Source: Saccharofermentans sp.
GTDB taxonomy: Bacteria > Bacillota > Clostridia > Saccharofermentanales > Saccharofermentanaceae
Direction of reading: 5' to 3'
NCBI GenBank assembly: GCA_024403795.1
Contig: JAKSRD010000003.1
Span: 1-64,000, forward strand
Length of the DNA: 64,000 nt
How positions within the stretch are numbered: position 1 is the first letter of the stretch; every line of letters starts with the position of its first letter. Both the position numbers and the translations under genes were made by a program. Below the pieces are notes generated by a model. It ran no database searches. It saw nothing but the letters and a program-made list of their open reading frames with translations, and was not told the DNA's origin. This document shows positions 1-8,430 of the stretch, in pieces.

Positions 1-290
1 CGTTCTGTTGCGAATTCTCGAAAAGTGCAACAGAAGGGGCTGCTATACCCGCATTCTGTTGCATCGATAATGCTCTGTTGCAAGTGGCGACGGTAAGTTG
101 GGATAATGCTCTGTTGCAAGTGCCGACGGTAAGTTGGGATAATGCTCTGTTGCAAGTGCCGATGGTAAGTTGCAACAGAAGGACTCAATTTTGGGGGCGT
201 TCTGTTGCGAATTCTCGAAAAGTGCAACAGAAGGGGCCGCTATCCCCGCATTCTGTTGCATCGATAATGTTCTGTTGCAAGTGTACCTTA
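1..290. repeat. CTGTTGC/GCAACAG palindrome array
   Basis: The word TTCTGTTGC and its complement GCAACAGAA alternate through this stretch. An 86-bp block at 1-86 recurs at about 198-283 with few changes; its first hairpin has TTCTGTTGC and GCAACAGAA arms around a GAATTCTCGAAAAGT spacer. Between the two blocks a 36-bp unit (starting ATAATGCTCTG) is repeated in tandem at 67, 103 and 139. Overlapping short reading frames here are repeats translated in several frames and look non-coding. Function unknown. Confidence 0.85.
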
Positions 291-396
291 GACAAGCAGA
301 ATCTTGAATTCCGGATACATTAATCAGTATATTCAAGGTATCTTTTGATCTGCCCCAAAAACATGTTTTTCGAGCTGCAGATTGATATTAAGCGAG

Positions 397-433
397 TTGA
401 CAATTATAATGTGATAGTTTCATAGCGAACTAT
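397..433 (+). promoter_or_regulatory. marR promoter with palindromic operator candidate
   Basis: A consensus -35 TTGACA lies at 397-402. A 17-nt spacer puts a weak -10 at 420-425. An imperfect 20-bp palindrome at 414-433 (ATAGTT..AACTAT arms, 8 of 10 positions symmetric) covers the -10. This is the usual layout for autorepression by a MarR dimer. The promoter and symmetry are seen; binding by the adjacent MarR protein is inferred. Confidence 0.55.
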
Positions 434-448
434 TATAAGGGAGGTTCC

Positions 449-880
449 ATGGAGACTAACGAGATAGTAATACCCGGATCGCAATTAAAGAAGCTATTCG
501 CCAAGAAGTATGAGCCGATCATCGAGAAGTATGATCTGCGTCCCGTCGAGATAGACATACTTGTTTTCCTGTATAAGCAGAAGAATGCCGATACTGCGAA
601 GGACATAATTCAGCGCAAGCATTTGTCGAAGGCGCATGTATCCAAGTCTGTGGATAACTTGAGAGAACGGGGCTTCATCAAGATCACCGAGGACGAAGAA
701 GACAGAAGGATCCTTCATATCTGTCTTACGGAGGAATCAGATGATGTGGTAGAGATGGCTCTTAGTGCTCTCAAAGAATGCCGGGATATCATGCAAAGTG
801 GTGTCAGCAGGGAGGATATCGAGACTACCAAACGCGTGCTGCACATAATGGCAGAAAACATAAGTAAGGAGTTGGAATAG
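449..880 (+). CDS. MarR family transcriptional regulator
   Basis: 143 residues, the normal MarR size. A winged helix-turn-helix spans about residues 35-105: a recognition-helix region LSKAHVSKSVDNL is followed by a wing with the typical D/E-x-R-R (EEDRR) motif. Start set by GGGAGGTT 7-8 nt before the ATG. It is the first gene of a probable three-gene operon with two ABC exporter half-transporters, 63 bp upstream of the first. MarR proteins beside exporters usually repress the operon and release DNA on binding a drug or metabolite. The ligand is unknown. A palindrome over its own -10 supports autoregulation. Confidence 0.88.
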   Translation: METNEIVIPGSQLKKLFAKKYEPIIEKYDLRPVEIDILVFLYKQKNADTAKDIIQRKHLSKAHVSKSVDNLRERGFIKITEDEEDRRILHICLTEESDDVVEMALSALKECRDIMQSGVSREDIETTKRVLHIMAENISKELE

Positions 881-943
881 ATTCGTGGATGAAGATCTGC
901 CGGCCGGATCTGCGAAGCTGGTAAAGTCAGTCGGAAAGAGGTT

Positions 944-2719
944 TTGAACATGATAAGGATAATGAAGTATTTACGGGCAAAAGAGTGGGGCATGATATTC
1001 CTGTCGATCCTGTGTATAGTCGCACAGGTTCAGCTTGATCTGAAACTGCCTGAATATATGTCTGAGATAACCAAGCTCGTTCAGACGGAAGGCAGTGCGA
1101 TAGAAGATGTCTGGAGTGCAGGCGGAAAGATGATGATCTGTGCTTTTGCATCTCTCATACTGGCTGTTATTCTGGGTTTTCTCTCCGCTCAGATAGCATC
1201 GAGATTCTCATACAGATTGAGAGAAGGCGTATACAAAAAGGTCTTATCCTTTACGGATGAAGAGATGAACCGTTTCTCAACCGCGAGCCTCATAACACGT
1301 TCAACCAATGATATTACACAGGTTCAGATGTTTGTGGTAATGGGCTTGGCGCTGCTGATCAAAGCGCCGATCACGGCTTTTATCGCCTTAAGGAAGATCA
1401 GCACCAAGAACTGGCAATGGACGGCGCTTACGGGCGGAGCCATATTTTTTATCTGCATCCTCCTTGCATTCGTGATGATATATGCGATCCCGAGATTCAA
1501 GAAGATGCAGGTGCTTACGGATAACCTGAACAGAGTAACCAGAGAGAACCTCACGGGATTACTCGTTGTCAGAGCATATAATGCGGAGAACTTCCAGGAA
1601 AATAAGTTCAGTGATGCCAACGAGGAACTCACACGTACACAACTTCAGGCACAGATCGCAATGACGGTAATGAGCCCCGGACTTAATCTTGCCATGAACG
1701 GTCTTACACTCGGTATCTACTGGATAGGCGCCGTGCTGATCGGAAACATCACGATCACAGATCAAGCAAGCTTGCTCGAGAGAGTCAACATATTCTCTGA
1801 TATGGTCGTGTTCATTAACTATGCCATGCAGGTGGTAATGGCATTCCTCATGCTGGTGGTCATATTTATCATGCTGCCGCGTGTGTCGGTATCCGCCAAT
1901 CGTTTGAACGAAGTGCTCCGTACCGATGTGCGTATGAAGGACGGCTCGAAAACCGAAGGGAAGCCGGACATGAGGGGTGAGATCGAATTCCAAAATGTCT
2001 CATTCCGCTATAAGGATTCTGCAGAAGACGTAATCCACAACATCAGTTTCAAAGCTCATCAGGGCGAGACTGTCGCACTGATCGGTGCCACGGGATCCGG
2101 TAAGAGTACGATAATCAATCTGATCCCCAGACTCTATGACACGACCGAAGGAACGGTGCTTTTTGACGGCGTCGATGTAAGGGAATATTCCACAAAAGCG
2201 CTTCGTGAGAAGATCGGTTTTGTTCCGCAGAAGGCGTTCCTGTTCTCCGGAACGGTTGCCGACAATATCGGTTACGGTGACGAGAACATCTCCGAAGACG
2301 GACTGAAGAAGGCAGCTTCCATTGCGCAGGCTTCAGAGTTTGTTGAGACAAATGAAGTCGGCTATGAAGGTCATGTCTCACAGAACGGAAGCAACTTCTC
2401 GGGCGGTCAGAAGCAGAGACTCTCGATCGCGAGGGCGATCGCCAAGGATGCTGAGGTATTTGTTTTCGATGACTCCTTCTCAGCATTGGATTACAGAACG
2501 GATAAGACTCTCAGAAGCGCACTTAAGAAAGAACTTAACGGCGTCACGAACATCATCGTTGCGCAGCGTATCGGAACGATCATGGATGCCGACAGGATCC
2601 TTGTAATAGAAGACGGAGAGATCGTCGGAAACGGTACACACAAAGAACTTATGCAGTCTTGTAACACTTATAAGGAGATTGCTTATTCGCAGCTTTCAAA
2701 GGAGGAACTTGGTGCATGA
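944..2719 (+). CDS. ABC exporter half-transporter, degenerate catalytic site (subunit A)
   Basis: 591-residue type IV ABC exporter: six transmembrane helices in about residues 1-310 and a nucleotide-binding domain in about 340-580. Walker A (GATGSGKST) is near residue 381 and the signature SGGQKQR near 486 is intact. Walker B ends FVFDDSFSALD, so Asp replaces the catalytic Glu. The next gene has the complementary defect (altered signature), the hallmark of heterodimeric exporters such as TM287/288, LmrCD and BmrCD. The stop overlaps the next start (ATGA), so translation is coupled. Likely exports a drug, lipid or peptide; substrate unknown. RBS AAAGAGG before the ATG. Confidence 0.9.
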   Translation: MNMIRIMKYLRAKEWGMIFLSILCIVAQVQLDLKLPEYMSEITKLVQTEGSAIEDVWSAGGKMMICAFASLILAVILGFLSAQIASRFSYRLREGVYKKVLSFTDEEMNRFSTASLITRSTNDITQVQMFVVMGLALLIKAPITAFIALRKISTKNWQWTALTGGAIFFICILLAFVMIYAIPRFKKMQVLTDNLNRVTRENLTGLLVVRAYNAENFQENKFSDANEELTRTQLQAQIAMTVMSPGLNLAMNGLTLGIYWIGAVLIGNITITDQASLLERVNIFSDMVVFINYAMQVVMAFLMLVVIFIMLPRVSVSANRLNEVLRTDVRMKDGSKTEGKPDMRGEIEFQNVSFRYKDSAEDVIHNISFKAHQGETVALIGATGSGKSTIINLIPRLYDTTEGTVLFDGVDVREYSTKALREKIGFVPQKAFLFSGTVADNIGYGDENISEDGLKKAASIAQASEFVETNEVGYEGHVSQNGSNFSGGQKQRLSIARAIAKDAEVFVFDDSFSALDYRTDKTLRSALKKELNGVTNIIVAQRIGTIMDADRILVIEDGEIVGNGTHKELMQSCNTYKEIAYSQLSKEELGA

Positions 2720-4527
2720 GTGAACGCAAAGAGACATTAAGAACGGGACCGAGAAGAGGACCCGGAAGAGTTGCGGAGAAGCCGAAGGATTTTAAGTCTG
2801 CAATGTTGAAGCTGATCGGTTATTGCAAGCCGTATATATTGGTTATCTGCATTGCTCTGGTATGTGATATGGCAGGCGTCATATTCCGCCTGATGGGACC
2901 GGACCAGCTTCGTAAGATCACCAATATCCTGACAGAAGGTCTTACGGGAACTATCGATATGCCGGGGATCATGTCTGTAATAAAGCTCCTTGCTGTTTTG
3001 TTTGCAGTAGGTGCTTTCCTCAGTTTTGTTACCGGACTCATCATGACCGTGATAACGCAAAAGGTCAACAAAGGCCTCAGAGAATCAATATCCGTAAAGA
3101 TAAACCGTTTGCCGGTATCGTATTTTCACAGCACGAGTACGGGTGATGTGTTGTCGCGTGTTACCAACGATGTCGATACGATCGGTCAGACACTCCATCA
3201 GAGCATATCCTCGCTTATCAGCGCAGTCACGATGTTCATCGGCTCCATCGTTTTGATGTTCTGTACGAACTGGATCATGGCTATCGTAGCGGTTGCAAGT
3301 TCTGTTATCGGCTTCTTCTTCATGAGCCTCATTATGGGCAGGACTCAGAAATTCTTCACCGCAAGACAGAAATGGCTCGGCGAGATGAACGGTCATGTTG
3401 AAGAGATCTACACCGGACAGAGAGTCGTTAAGCTCTTTAATGCCGAAGACAAAGAGAAAAAGAAGTTCGATTACATTAATGACAAAATGCGTGAGAATAA
3501 CTGGAAGTCGCAGTTCCTCTCAGGATTGATGCAGCCGCTTATGGGCTTTGTCGGTAACTTCGGATATGTGGCTGTCTGCGTAACGGGAGCTCTCCTTACC
3601 ATGAACGGTAAGACGGATTTCGGTGTCATTGTCGCATTCATGGTCTACATCCGTCAGTTCACGTCGCCGCTCTCGCAGCTTGCCCAGGCTGCTACGACAC
3701 TTCAGACAACGGCGGCAGCTTCGGAGAGAGTTTTCGAGTTCCTGGAAGCTGAAGAGATGAGTGATGAGTCCGCTAAATCCCGCAAGCTCGGAGAGGTTAA
3801 GGGAGACGTCGAGTTCGAGCATGTCCGCTTCGGTTATACTGCCGACAAGGAGATCATCCATGACTTCAGCGAGCATATCCTGCCCGGTCAGAAGGTCGCC
3901 ATCGTAGGACCTACGGGAGCTGGAAAAACGACTATGGTAAATCTCCTCATGCGTTTCTATGAGATCAACAGCGGAGCCATCCGCATAGACGGCATCGACA
4001 CATCAGAGATGACCCGTGAAGAGATACATGATCTGTTCGGAATGGTACTTCAGGACACATGGCTCTTTGAAGGTTCGGTACGCGAAAATCTTGCTTACGG
4101 CAAAGAAGAGATCACGGATGAACAGTTGATGAATGCCTGCAAGGCGGTAGGACTGGGTCACTTCATCAATTCGCTGCCTAATGGACTGGATACGGTGCTT
4201 GATGAATCCGTCAGTCTGTCCGTCGGTCAGAAGCAGCTCATGACCATTGCCAGAGCCATGATCGAGGATGCGCCGATGCTCATACTCGATGAAGCGACTT
4301 CATCGGTAGATACGAGAACGGAACTGCAGATACAGAAGGCTATGGAGGCTCTTACGGTCGGAAGGACTTCTTTTGTGATCGCACATCGTCTTTCTACGAT
4401 CAAGAACTCTGACAAGATCCTCGTAATGCGCGACGGCGATATCGTTGAATCCGGTACGCACGAAGAACTCTTAAGCCTGAACGGTTTCTATGCCCAGCTC
4501 TATAACAGCCAGTTTGAGGTGGCGTGA
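2716..4527 (+). CDS. ABC exporter half-transporter, consensus catalytic site (subunit B)
   Basis: 603 residues with a basic N-terminal tail, six transmembrane helices and an NBD. Walker A (GPTGAGKTT) is near residue 398 and Walker B (LILDEATSS, catalytic Glu present) near 521. The signature is LSVGQKQL instead of LSGGQ. Paired with the upstream subunit this gives one competent ATP site (this Walker B with subunit A's SGGQ) and one degenerate site. Overlaps subunit A by 4 nt. Membrane exporter, probably controlled by the MarR protein; substrate not predictable. The family assignment is secure and the heterodimer pairing is a strong inference. Confidence 0.9.
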   Translation: MSERKETLRTGPRRGPGRVAEKPKDFKSAMLKLIGYCKPYILVICIALVCDMAGVIFRLMGPDQLRKITNILTEGLTGTIDMPGIMSVIKLLAVLFAVGAFLSFVTGLIMTVITQKVNKGLRESISVKINRLPVSYFHSTSTGDVLSRVTNDVDTIGQTLHQSISSLISAVTMFIGSIVLMFCTNWIMAIVAVASSVIGFFFMSLIMGRTQKFFTARQKWLGEMNGHVEEIYTGQRVVKLFNAEDKEKKKFDYINDKMRENNWKSQFLSGLMQPLMGFVGNFGYVAVCVTGALLTMNGKTDFGVIVAFMVYIRQFTSPLSQLAQAATTLQTTAAASERVFEFLEAEEMSDESAKSRKLGEVKGDVEFEHVRFGYTADKEIIHDFSEHILPGQKVAIVGPTGAGKTTMVNLLMRFYEINSGAIRIDGIDTSEMTREEIHDLFGMVLQDTWLFEGSVRENLAYGKEEITDEQLMNACKAVGLGHFINSLPNGLDTVLDESVSLSVGQKQLMTIARAMIEDAPMLILDEATSSVDTRTELQIQKAMEALTVGRTSFVIAHRLSTIKNSDKILVMRDGDIVESGTHEELLSLNGFYAQLYNSQFEVA

Positions 4528-4530
4528 TCC

Positions 4531-4590
4531 TTGAGGCAGCACGATCCTTGAGGAAGCACGATCCTTGAGGCAACACGATCCTTGACTCGG
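4531..4590. repeat. 17-bp tandem direct repeats
   Basis: A 17-bp unit, GATCCTTGAGGCAGCAC with small variants, follows the ABC operon stop in three full copies, with the start of a fourth (GATCCTTGA). Non-coding. It differs from the palindrome arrays because the copies are direct repeats without inverted arms. Confidence 0.8.
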
Positions 4591-4633
4591 ATATCAGTCC
4601 GGCAGGAAGAGCATACAAATCAGTGATAAAATG

Positions 4634-4671
4634 AAGTTCATATCCGCTATCCGGATGTGGACTTTATTTTT
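4634..4671 (+). terminator. terminator-like hairpin between ABC operon and next gene
   Basis: Arms 4634-4646 and 4652-4664 pair over 13 positions, including G-U pairs, around a 5-nt loop and are followed by TATTTTT. It fits termination of the exporter operon. Unusually, the RBS of the next gene (GGAGAAGGG, 4672-4680) begins right after the T tract, so it could also act as a leader hairpin with readthrough. Confidence 0.55.
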
Positions 4672-4683
4672 GGAGAAGGGTTA

Positions 4684-5703
4684 ATGTTTGACAGATACAG
4701 AGAGAGTAAGCTTTCCAAGCTGATGATGAATATATTCGTGATAACCGCTACGGTTACCATGGTTGTGTCTGTACTGGGATTTACCGTCTCGCAGACGGTC
4801 TTGGATCCCGGACATATAAAGAAAGTCATCCTTACGGACGAGAGCGTTGAACTGACATCGCAGGCGCTCAACGGCATGGTGCTCTCATCGTTGGAATTGA
4901 GCGGCACCGATTATGATGAGAATTTCTTTGATGACGAATTCGTTGAGTTCTTCATGGAGGACATGCTCGACACTATCCTGTTCGGCAGAAGCGATATCGA
5001 TACGGCTTATTACGATGACTATATCAATAACGATCTGTTCCCGAGGATCCATGAGATCACCGGTGTGGACATAACCGAACAGGATAAGTTGGGCATACTT
5101 GAGAAGATCTCGGGTACACTTCAGAATGAGACACTTAACAAAGTCGGAAACTTCGCGCTCAGAAGGATCGCAAACGGCTTCAAGAAGATCCGCGGCATTG
5201 TCATGGGCATCTCGATCGGCGCATTCTGTACATGCTGTCAGCTATATATGTTCACGTTCTTCGCATTCAGGAACAGGTTCATTGCGATAAAGGATTTCTT
5301 CTTATCCTGTGTCATCTGCTTCTCGTCCAATCTTGTTTTCTTCCTGATCAATCAGGTGATACTTAACGGAGTGATCGGGAAGCTGTCGGGCGCCATAGAT
5401 GCGGATATCATCAAAAGTTTTGAACCCGGCATCAGAGCCACTTTCAGGGGCGCGATCATAATCCTGGGAGCGCTGACACTGTTCTCCGTCATAAGCTTTA
5501 TCATCTCCGTTAAGCTCATGCGTAAGAGAGTTTTCGTTGTTGCCAGACTTACCAAAGAAGAGAAAAAGCAGCGAAAGGCCGAGCGTAAAGAGAGACGCCG
5601 CGCGCGTAAGCAGAGAAAACGCGACCGTAAGATCGCCAAGCGCGAGAAGAAGAGAATGAAGGCAGAAAGAAAGCAGCAGAAACGCGAGGCAAAGAAGAAA
5701 TGA
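4684..5703 (+). CDS. membrane protein with highly basic C-terminal tail
   Basis: 339 residues, not a recognised family. The ATG at 4684 follows GGAGAAGGG; an in-frame GTG at 4657 lies inside the upstream hairpin and is less likely. One transmembrane helix lies near residues 12-30, then an acidic extracellular-looking segment (about 45-140), then three helices at about 170-285. The last 45 residues are almost entirely Lys, Arg, Glu and Ala, a long charged cytoplasmic helix that could bind RNA, lipid head groups or ribosomes. The stop overlaps the GH127 start (ATGA), so the two are translationally coupled although no functional link is obvious. Confidence 0.7.
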   Translation: MFDRYRESKLSKLMMNIFVITATVTMVVSVLGFTVSQTVLDPGHIKKVILTDESVELTSQALNGMVLSSLELSGTDYDENFFDDEFVEFFMEDMLDTILFGRSDIDTAYYDDYINNDLFPRIHEITGVDITEQDKLGILEKISGTLQNETLNKVGNFALRRIANGFKKIRGIVMGISIGAFCTCCQLYMFTFFAFRNRFIAIKDFFLSCVICFSSNLVFFLINQVILNGVIGKLSGAIDADIIKSFEPGIRATFRGAIIILGALTLFSVISFIISVKLMRKRVFVVARLTKEEKKQRKAERKERRRARKQRKRDRKIAKREKKRMKAERKQQKREAKKK

Positions 5704-7598
5704 GAAAACAACATCAGATCTCCGAGAAAGCCTATCAGGCTTCAGGCTTCATCGGAAAGTATCAGGATCTTGTGGCAGACGTGGTCATACCGTGGCAGGA
5801 GAAGATCCTTTGGGACGAGGCGCCCGATACTGAGAAGAGCCACGCTATCGCCAATTACATAAACGCAGGCAAGGTCTTGCGCGGTGAAGATGCGGGAGAC
5901 GGCTTCTATGGAATGGTTTTCCAGGACAGCGATGTTGCCAAGTGGATCGAAGCTGCTTCCTTCTCCTTGATGAATAAATACGATCCGGAGCTTGATAAGG
6001 AGCTCGAAAAAGTCATCGGCTACATCTCTGCAGCCCAGGACAAAGACGGTTATCTTAACACCTATTTCACGATCAAAGATAAGGATAAACGCTGGACCAA
6101 TCTTCATGAAGCACATGAACTTTATGTCGCAGGTCACCTCATTGAAGCGGCTTGCGCCAACTATGAAGCGACCGGAAAGCGGGTCCTGCTTGATTGCATG
6201 ATCCGTAACATGGAGCATATCTACGACCACTTCATCACCAATGGCAATCCCGGTGTATCGGGACATCCCGAGATCGAGCTTGCTCTCATGAAGCTTTATA
6301 AGATCACCGGGAATCAACATGCACTTGAATTGTGCAGCCATTTCCTGAACGTTCGCGGAACGGATACTGAGTACTTTATCCGTGAAGCAGATAACCGAGA
6401 CTGGAGCGTATGGGGTTCAAATCCGAGAGATGAAGGCGATCTCGAATACCGTCAGGCAGATAAGCCCCTCCGTCAGCTCGAGAAAGCTACGGGTCACGCA
6501 GTAAGAGCCGTCTATCTTTATTCCGGAATGGCCGACTATGCCATCGAGACGGAGGATGAGGAGCTTATGTCTTCCTGCAAGCGTCTGTGGAACAATATCA
6601 CTCAGTGCAAGATGTATGTCACGGGCGGCATCGGTTCCACCGTACTCGGAGAAGCATTCACGGTTGATTATGATCTTCCTTCGGATACGGCTTATGCCGA
6701 GACATGCGCCTCCGTCGGATTGATGTTCTTCGCTTCGCGCATGCTCGAATATGATGTCTCCGGCGAATACGCTGATGTAATGGAACGTGCATTCTATAAC
6801 ACCGTTCTTGCAGGAATGGCTTTGGACGGCAAGACTTTCTTCTACGTAAATCCCTTGGAGGTCGATCCCGGAATATCGGGTAAAGCTCCTACCCATAAAC
6901 ACGATCTTCCCGTACGACCCAAATGGTATCAGTGCGCCTGCTGCCCGCCGAACGTTGCAAGACTCATAGAATCCTTCGGTAAGTATGCATACGGGGAGAA
7001 TGAAGATACGGCATTCTGCCATATGTTCGCAGCCGGTAAAGTAACTTTCGGAAACGGTCTTTCTCTTGAGTGTGAGACTGACTATCCGCACGACATGCAT
7101 ATTGCATATTCGGTTACGGGAACAGGAAAAATCGCGATACGCATTCCTTCCTGGAGCCGAAATACTGAAGTTGCCGTCGACGGTAAGATCATCACACCGG
7201 AGATGATCAAAGGCTATATGTATCTGAATGTTAACGGACCTGTCCGTATCGAATTGCATCTGGATGATGCGCCGGCCTTCATCTATCCCTCTTCTCGCAT
7301 TCCTAAGCTATCCGGAATGACTGCATTGAGAAGAGGTCCTCTTGTCTATTGCTTTGAAGGAGTCGATAACGGAAGTGTGAAGGCCTTGAGAATAGACAGG
7401 GATTCATCTCCCGAAGTTGCTTCTTTCTCGGAGGAACTGCAGGCCAATGTGCTAAAGGTAAAAGCGTTGCGCGAGGAAGACAGCGCTGAGCTTTATTCTG
7501 AAGTTCCTCCTGCCGCAGCTCCTTGTGAGGCGACGGCAGTTCCGTATTATACCTGGGGCAACCGCGGCGAGACCGAGATGCGCGTCTGGATGCAGTGA
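5700..7598 (+). CDS. GH127 beta-L-arabinofuranosidase-like (DUF1680) protein
   Basis: 632 residues, normal GH127 length, no signal peptide, so probably cytoplasmic. Key residues align with Bifidobacterium HypBA1 at a nearly constant offset: E318 in GGIGSTVLGEAF (HypBA1 E322), E334 and C336 in AETCAS (E338, C340), C414 and C415 in YQCACCPPN (nucleophile C417 and C418). The zinc-thiolate catalytic site is therefore complete. The family releases beta-L-arabinofuranose from arabino-oligosaccharides or hydroxyproline-linked glycans; exact specificity is not predictable. It overlaps the upstream membrane-protein gene by 4 nt. A long repeat array follows. Confidence 0.9.
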   Translation: MRKQHQISEKAYQASGFIGKYQDLVADVVIPWQEKILWDEAPDTEKSHAIANYINAGKVLRGEDAGDGFYGMVFQDSDVAKWIEAASFSLMNKYDPELDKELEKVIGYISAAQDKDGYLNTYFTIKDKDKRWTNLHEAHELYVAGHLIEAACANYEATGKRVLLDCMIRNMEHIYDHFITNGNPGVSGHPEIELALMKLYKITGNQHALELCSHFLNVRGTDTEYFIREADNRDWSVWGSNPRDEGDLEYRQADKPLRQLEKATGHAVRAVYLYSGMADYAIETEDEELMSSCKRLWNNITQCKMYVTGGIGSTVLGEAFTVDYDLPSDTAYAETCASVGLMFFASRMLEYDVSGEYADVMERAFYNTVLAGMALDGKTFFYVNPLEVDPGISGKAPTHKHDLPVRPKWYQCACCPPNVARLIESFGKYAYGENEDTAFCHMFAAGKVTFGNGLSLECETDYPHDMHIAYSVTGTGKIAIRIPSWSRNTEVAVDGKIITPEMIKGYMYLNVNGPVRIELHLDDAPAFIYPSSRIPKLSGMTALRRGPLVYCFEGVDNGSVKALRIDRDSSPEVASFSEELQANVLKVKALREEDSAELYSEVPPAAAPCEATAVPYYTWGNRGETEMRVWMQ

Positions 7599-7689
7599 AT
7601 CTGCGGGGGCGTGGCGGCGGCGGAGTCGGCGTGTTTTCGAGCTGCTGTAACATCGGTGCACGGTGGTGGTTCTATACAACAGGAATGTG

Positions 7690-8345
7690 TCGACATCATG
7701 CAAAACATAATGCAGCAGCATGAGGGATTGCATGAGATTAGCCCTCGAAAGTGCTCGAAAGTCATGCAGAACATCACGCGATTTCATATTCTTATCCCAA
7801 ATCTCTCAGATCAGCAAAATGGGATAACTTTTAGCGGATTATTTATCCCAAACTTCTCAAATTCGTAATTTGGGATAAGATTTCACAGCATTTTTATCCC
7901 AAACTCGCAAAAATACAACTTTTGGGATAAAAAACGAGCTCATTTCTTATCCCATTTTCGAGAAATTATCAATTTGGGATAAATCAACCTCATATTCTTA
8001 TCCCAAACTCACAAAAAAACGCCGTTTGGGATAAATCGGTTCGATATCCTTATCCCAAACCTGCAAAAAATCACCGTTTGGGATAAATGAGCTTTGACCG
8101 AAAATCACGCAGAATCTCACGCAGTATAGCGTGATGTTTTGCATGAGATTTGGCGGCGAAATGCCCGAAAATCAGGTAAAACATACGGCAGTACCCTGAG
8201 GTTTTACCTGACTTTTGACGGAAATGGCGTGAATATCAGGTAAAACATGCGGCGTGTACCTGAGGTTTTACCTGACTTTTGGCCTAAAACACACAAATCT
8301 CAGGTAAAACATACGGCATGTACCCTGAGATTTTACCTGACTTCA
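7690..8345. repeat. multi-family palindrome array
   Basis: About 650 bp of nearly continuous inverted repeats. 7697-7740 is an ATGCA-AAACAT type palindrome. 7782-8088 holds seven TTATCCCAAA/TTTGGGATAA hairpins with 10-20 nt loops. 8100-8150 has CACGC/GCGTG and GCATGA words. 8175-8345 holds three units with the outer word CAGGTA and its complement TACCTG around AAACAT/ATGTTT-like cores. 7782-8088 is repeated in inverted orientation at 26957-27261. No convincing coding frame or terminator with a T tract was seen. Function unknown. Confidence 0.88.
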
Positions 8346-8385
8346 AAATCAAAACCGGCACACTTATTAAGAATATTTAAGCTTA

Positions 8386-8394
8386 TGTTATAAT
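8386..8394 (+). promoter_or_regulatory. extended -10 promoter for the FecR-cyclase operon
   Basis: TGTTATAAT (TGn plus perfect -10) lies 36 bp before the FecR-like start. No clear -35 is seen, which is normal for extended -10 promoters. The same 9-mer recurs before the tRNA-Gln, GH9 and AI-2E genes. Confidence 0.55.
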
Positions 8395-8430
8395 TTCAGT
8401 TGAGACAGCAGATTCAGTGGAGGACGTTAT

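Noticed and set aside
78-323. 81- and 97-codon frames in both strands of the left array
   Set aside because: They translate the same repeat in different frames and show repeated words, no RBS and no family match.
1-340. CRISPR array
   Set aside because: Units are palindromic with non-unique, related spacers and there are no cas genes; same for the other arrays.
7690-8345. Insertion sequence or transposon end
   Set aside because: No transposase or flanking target duplication is visible.
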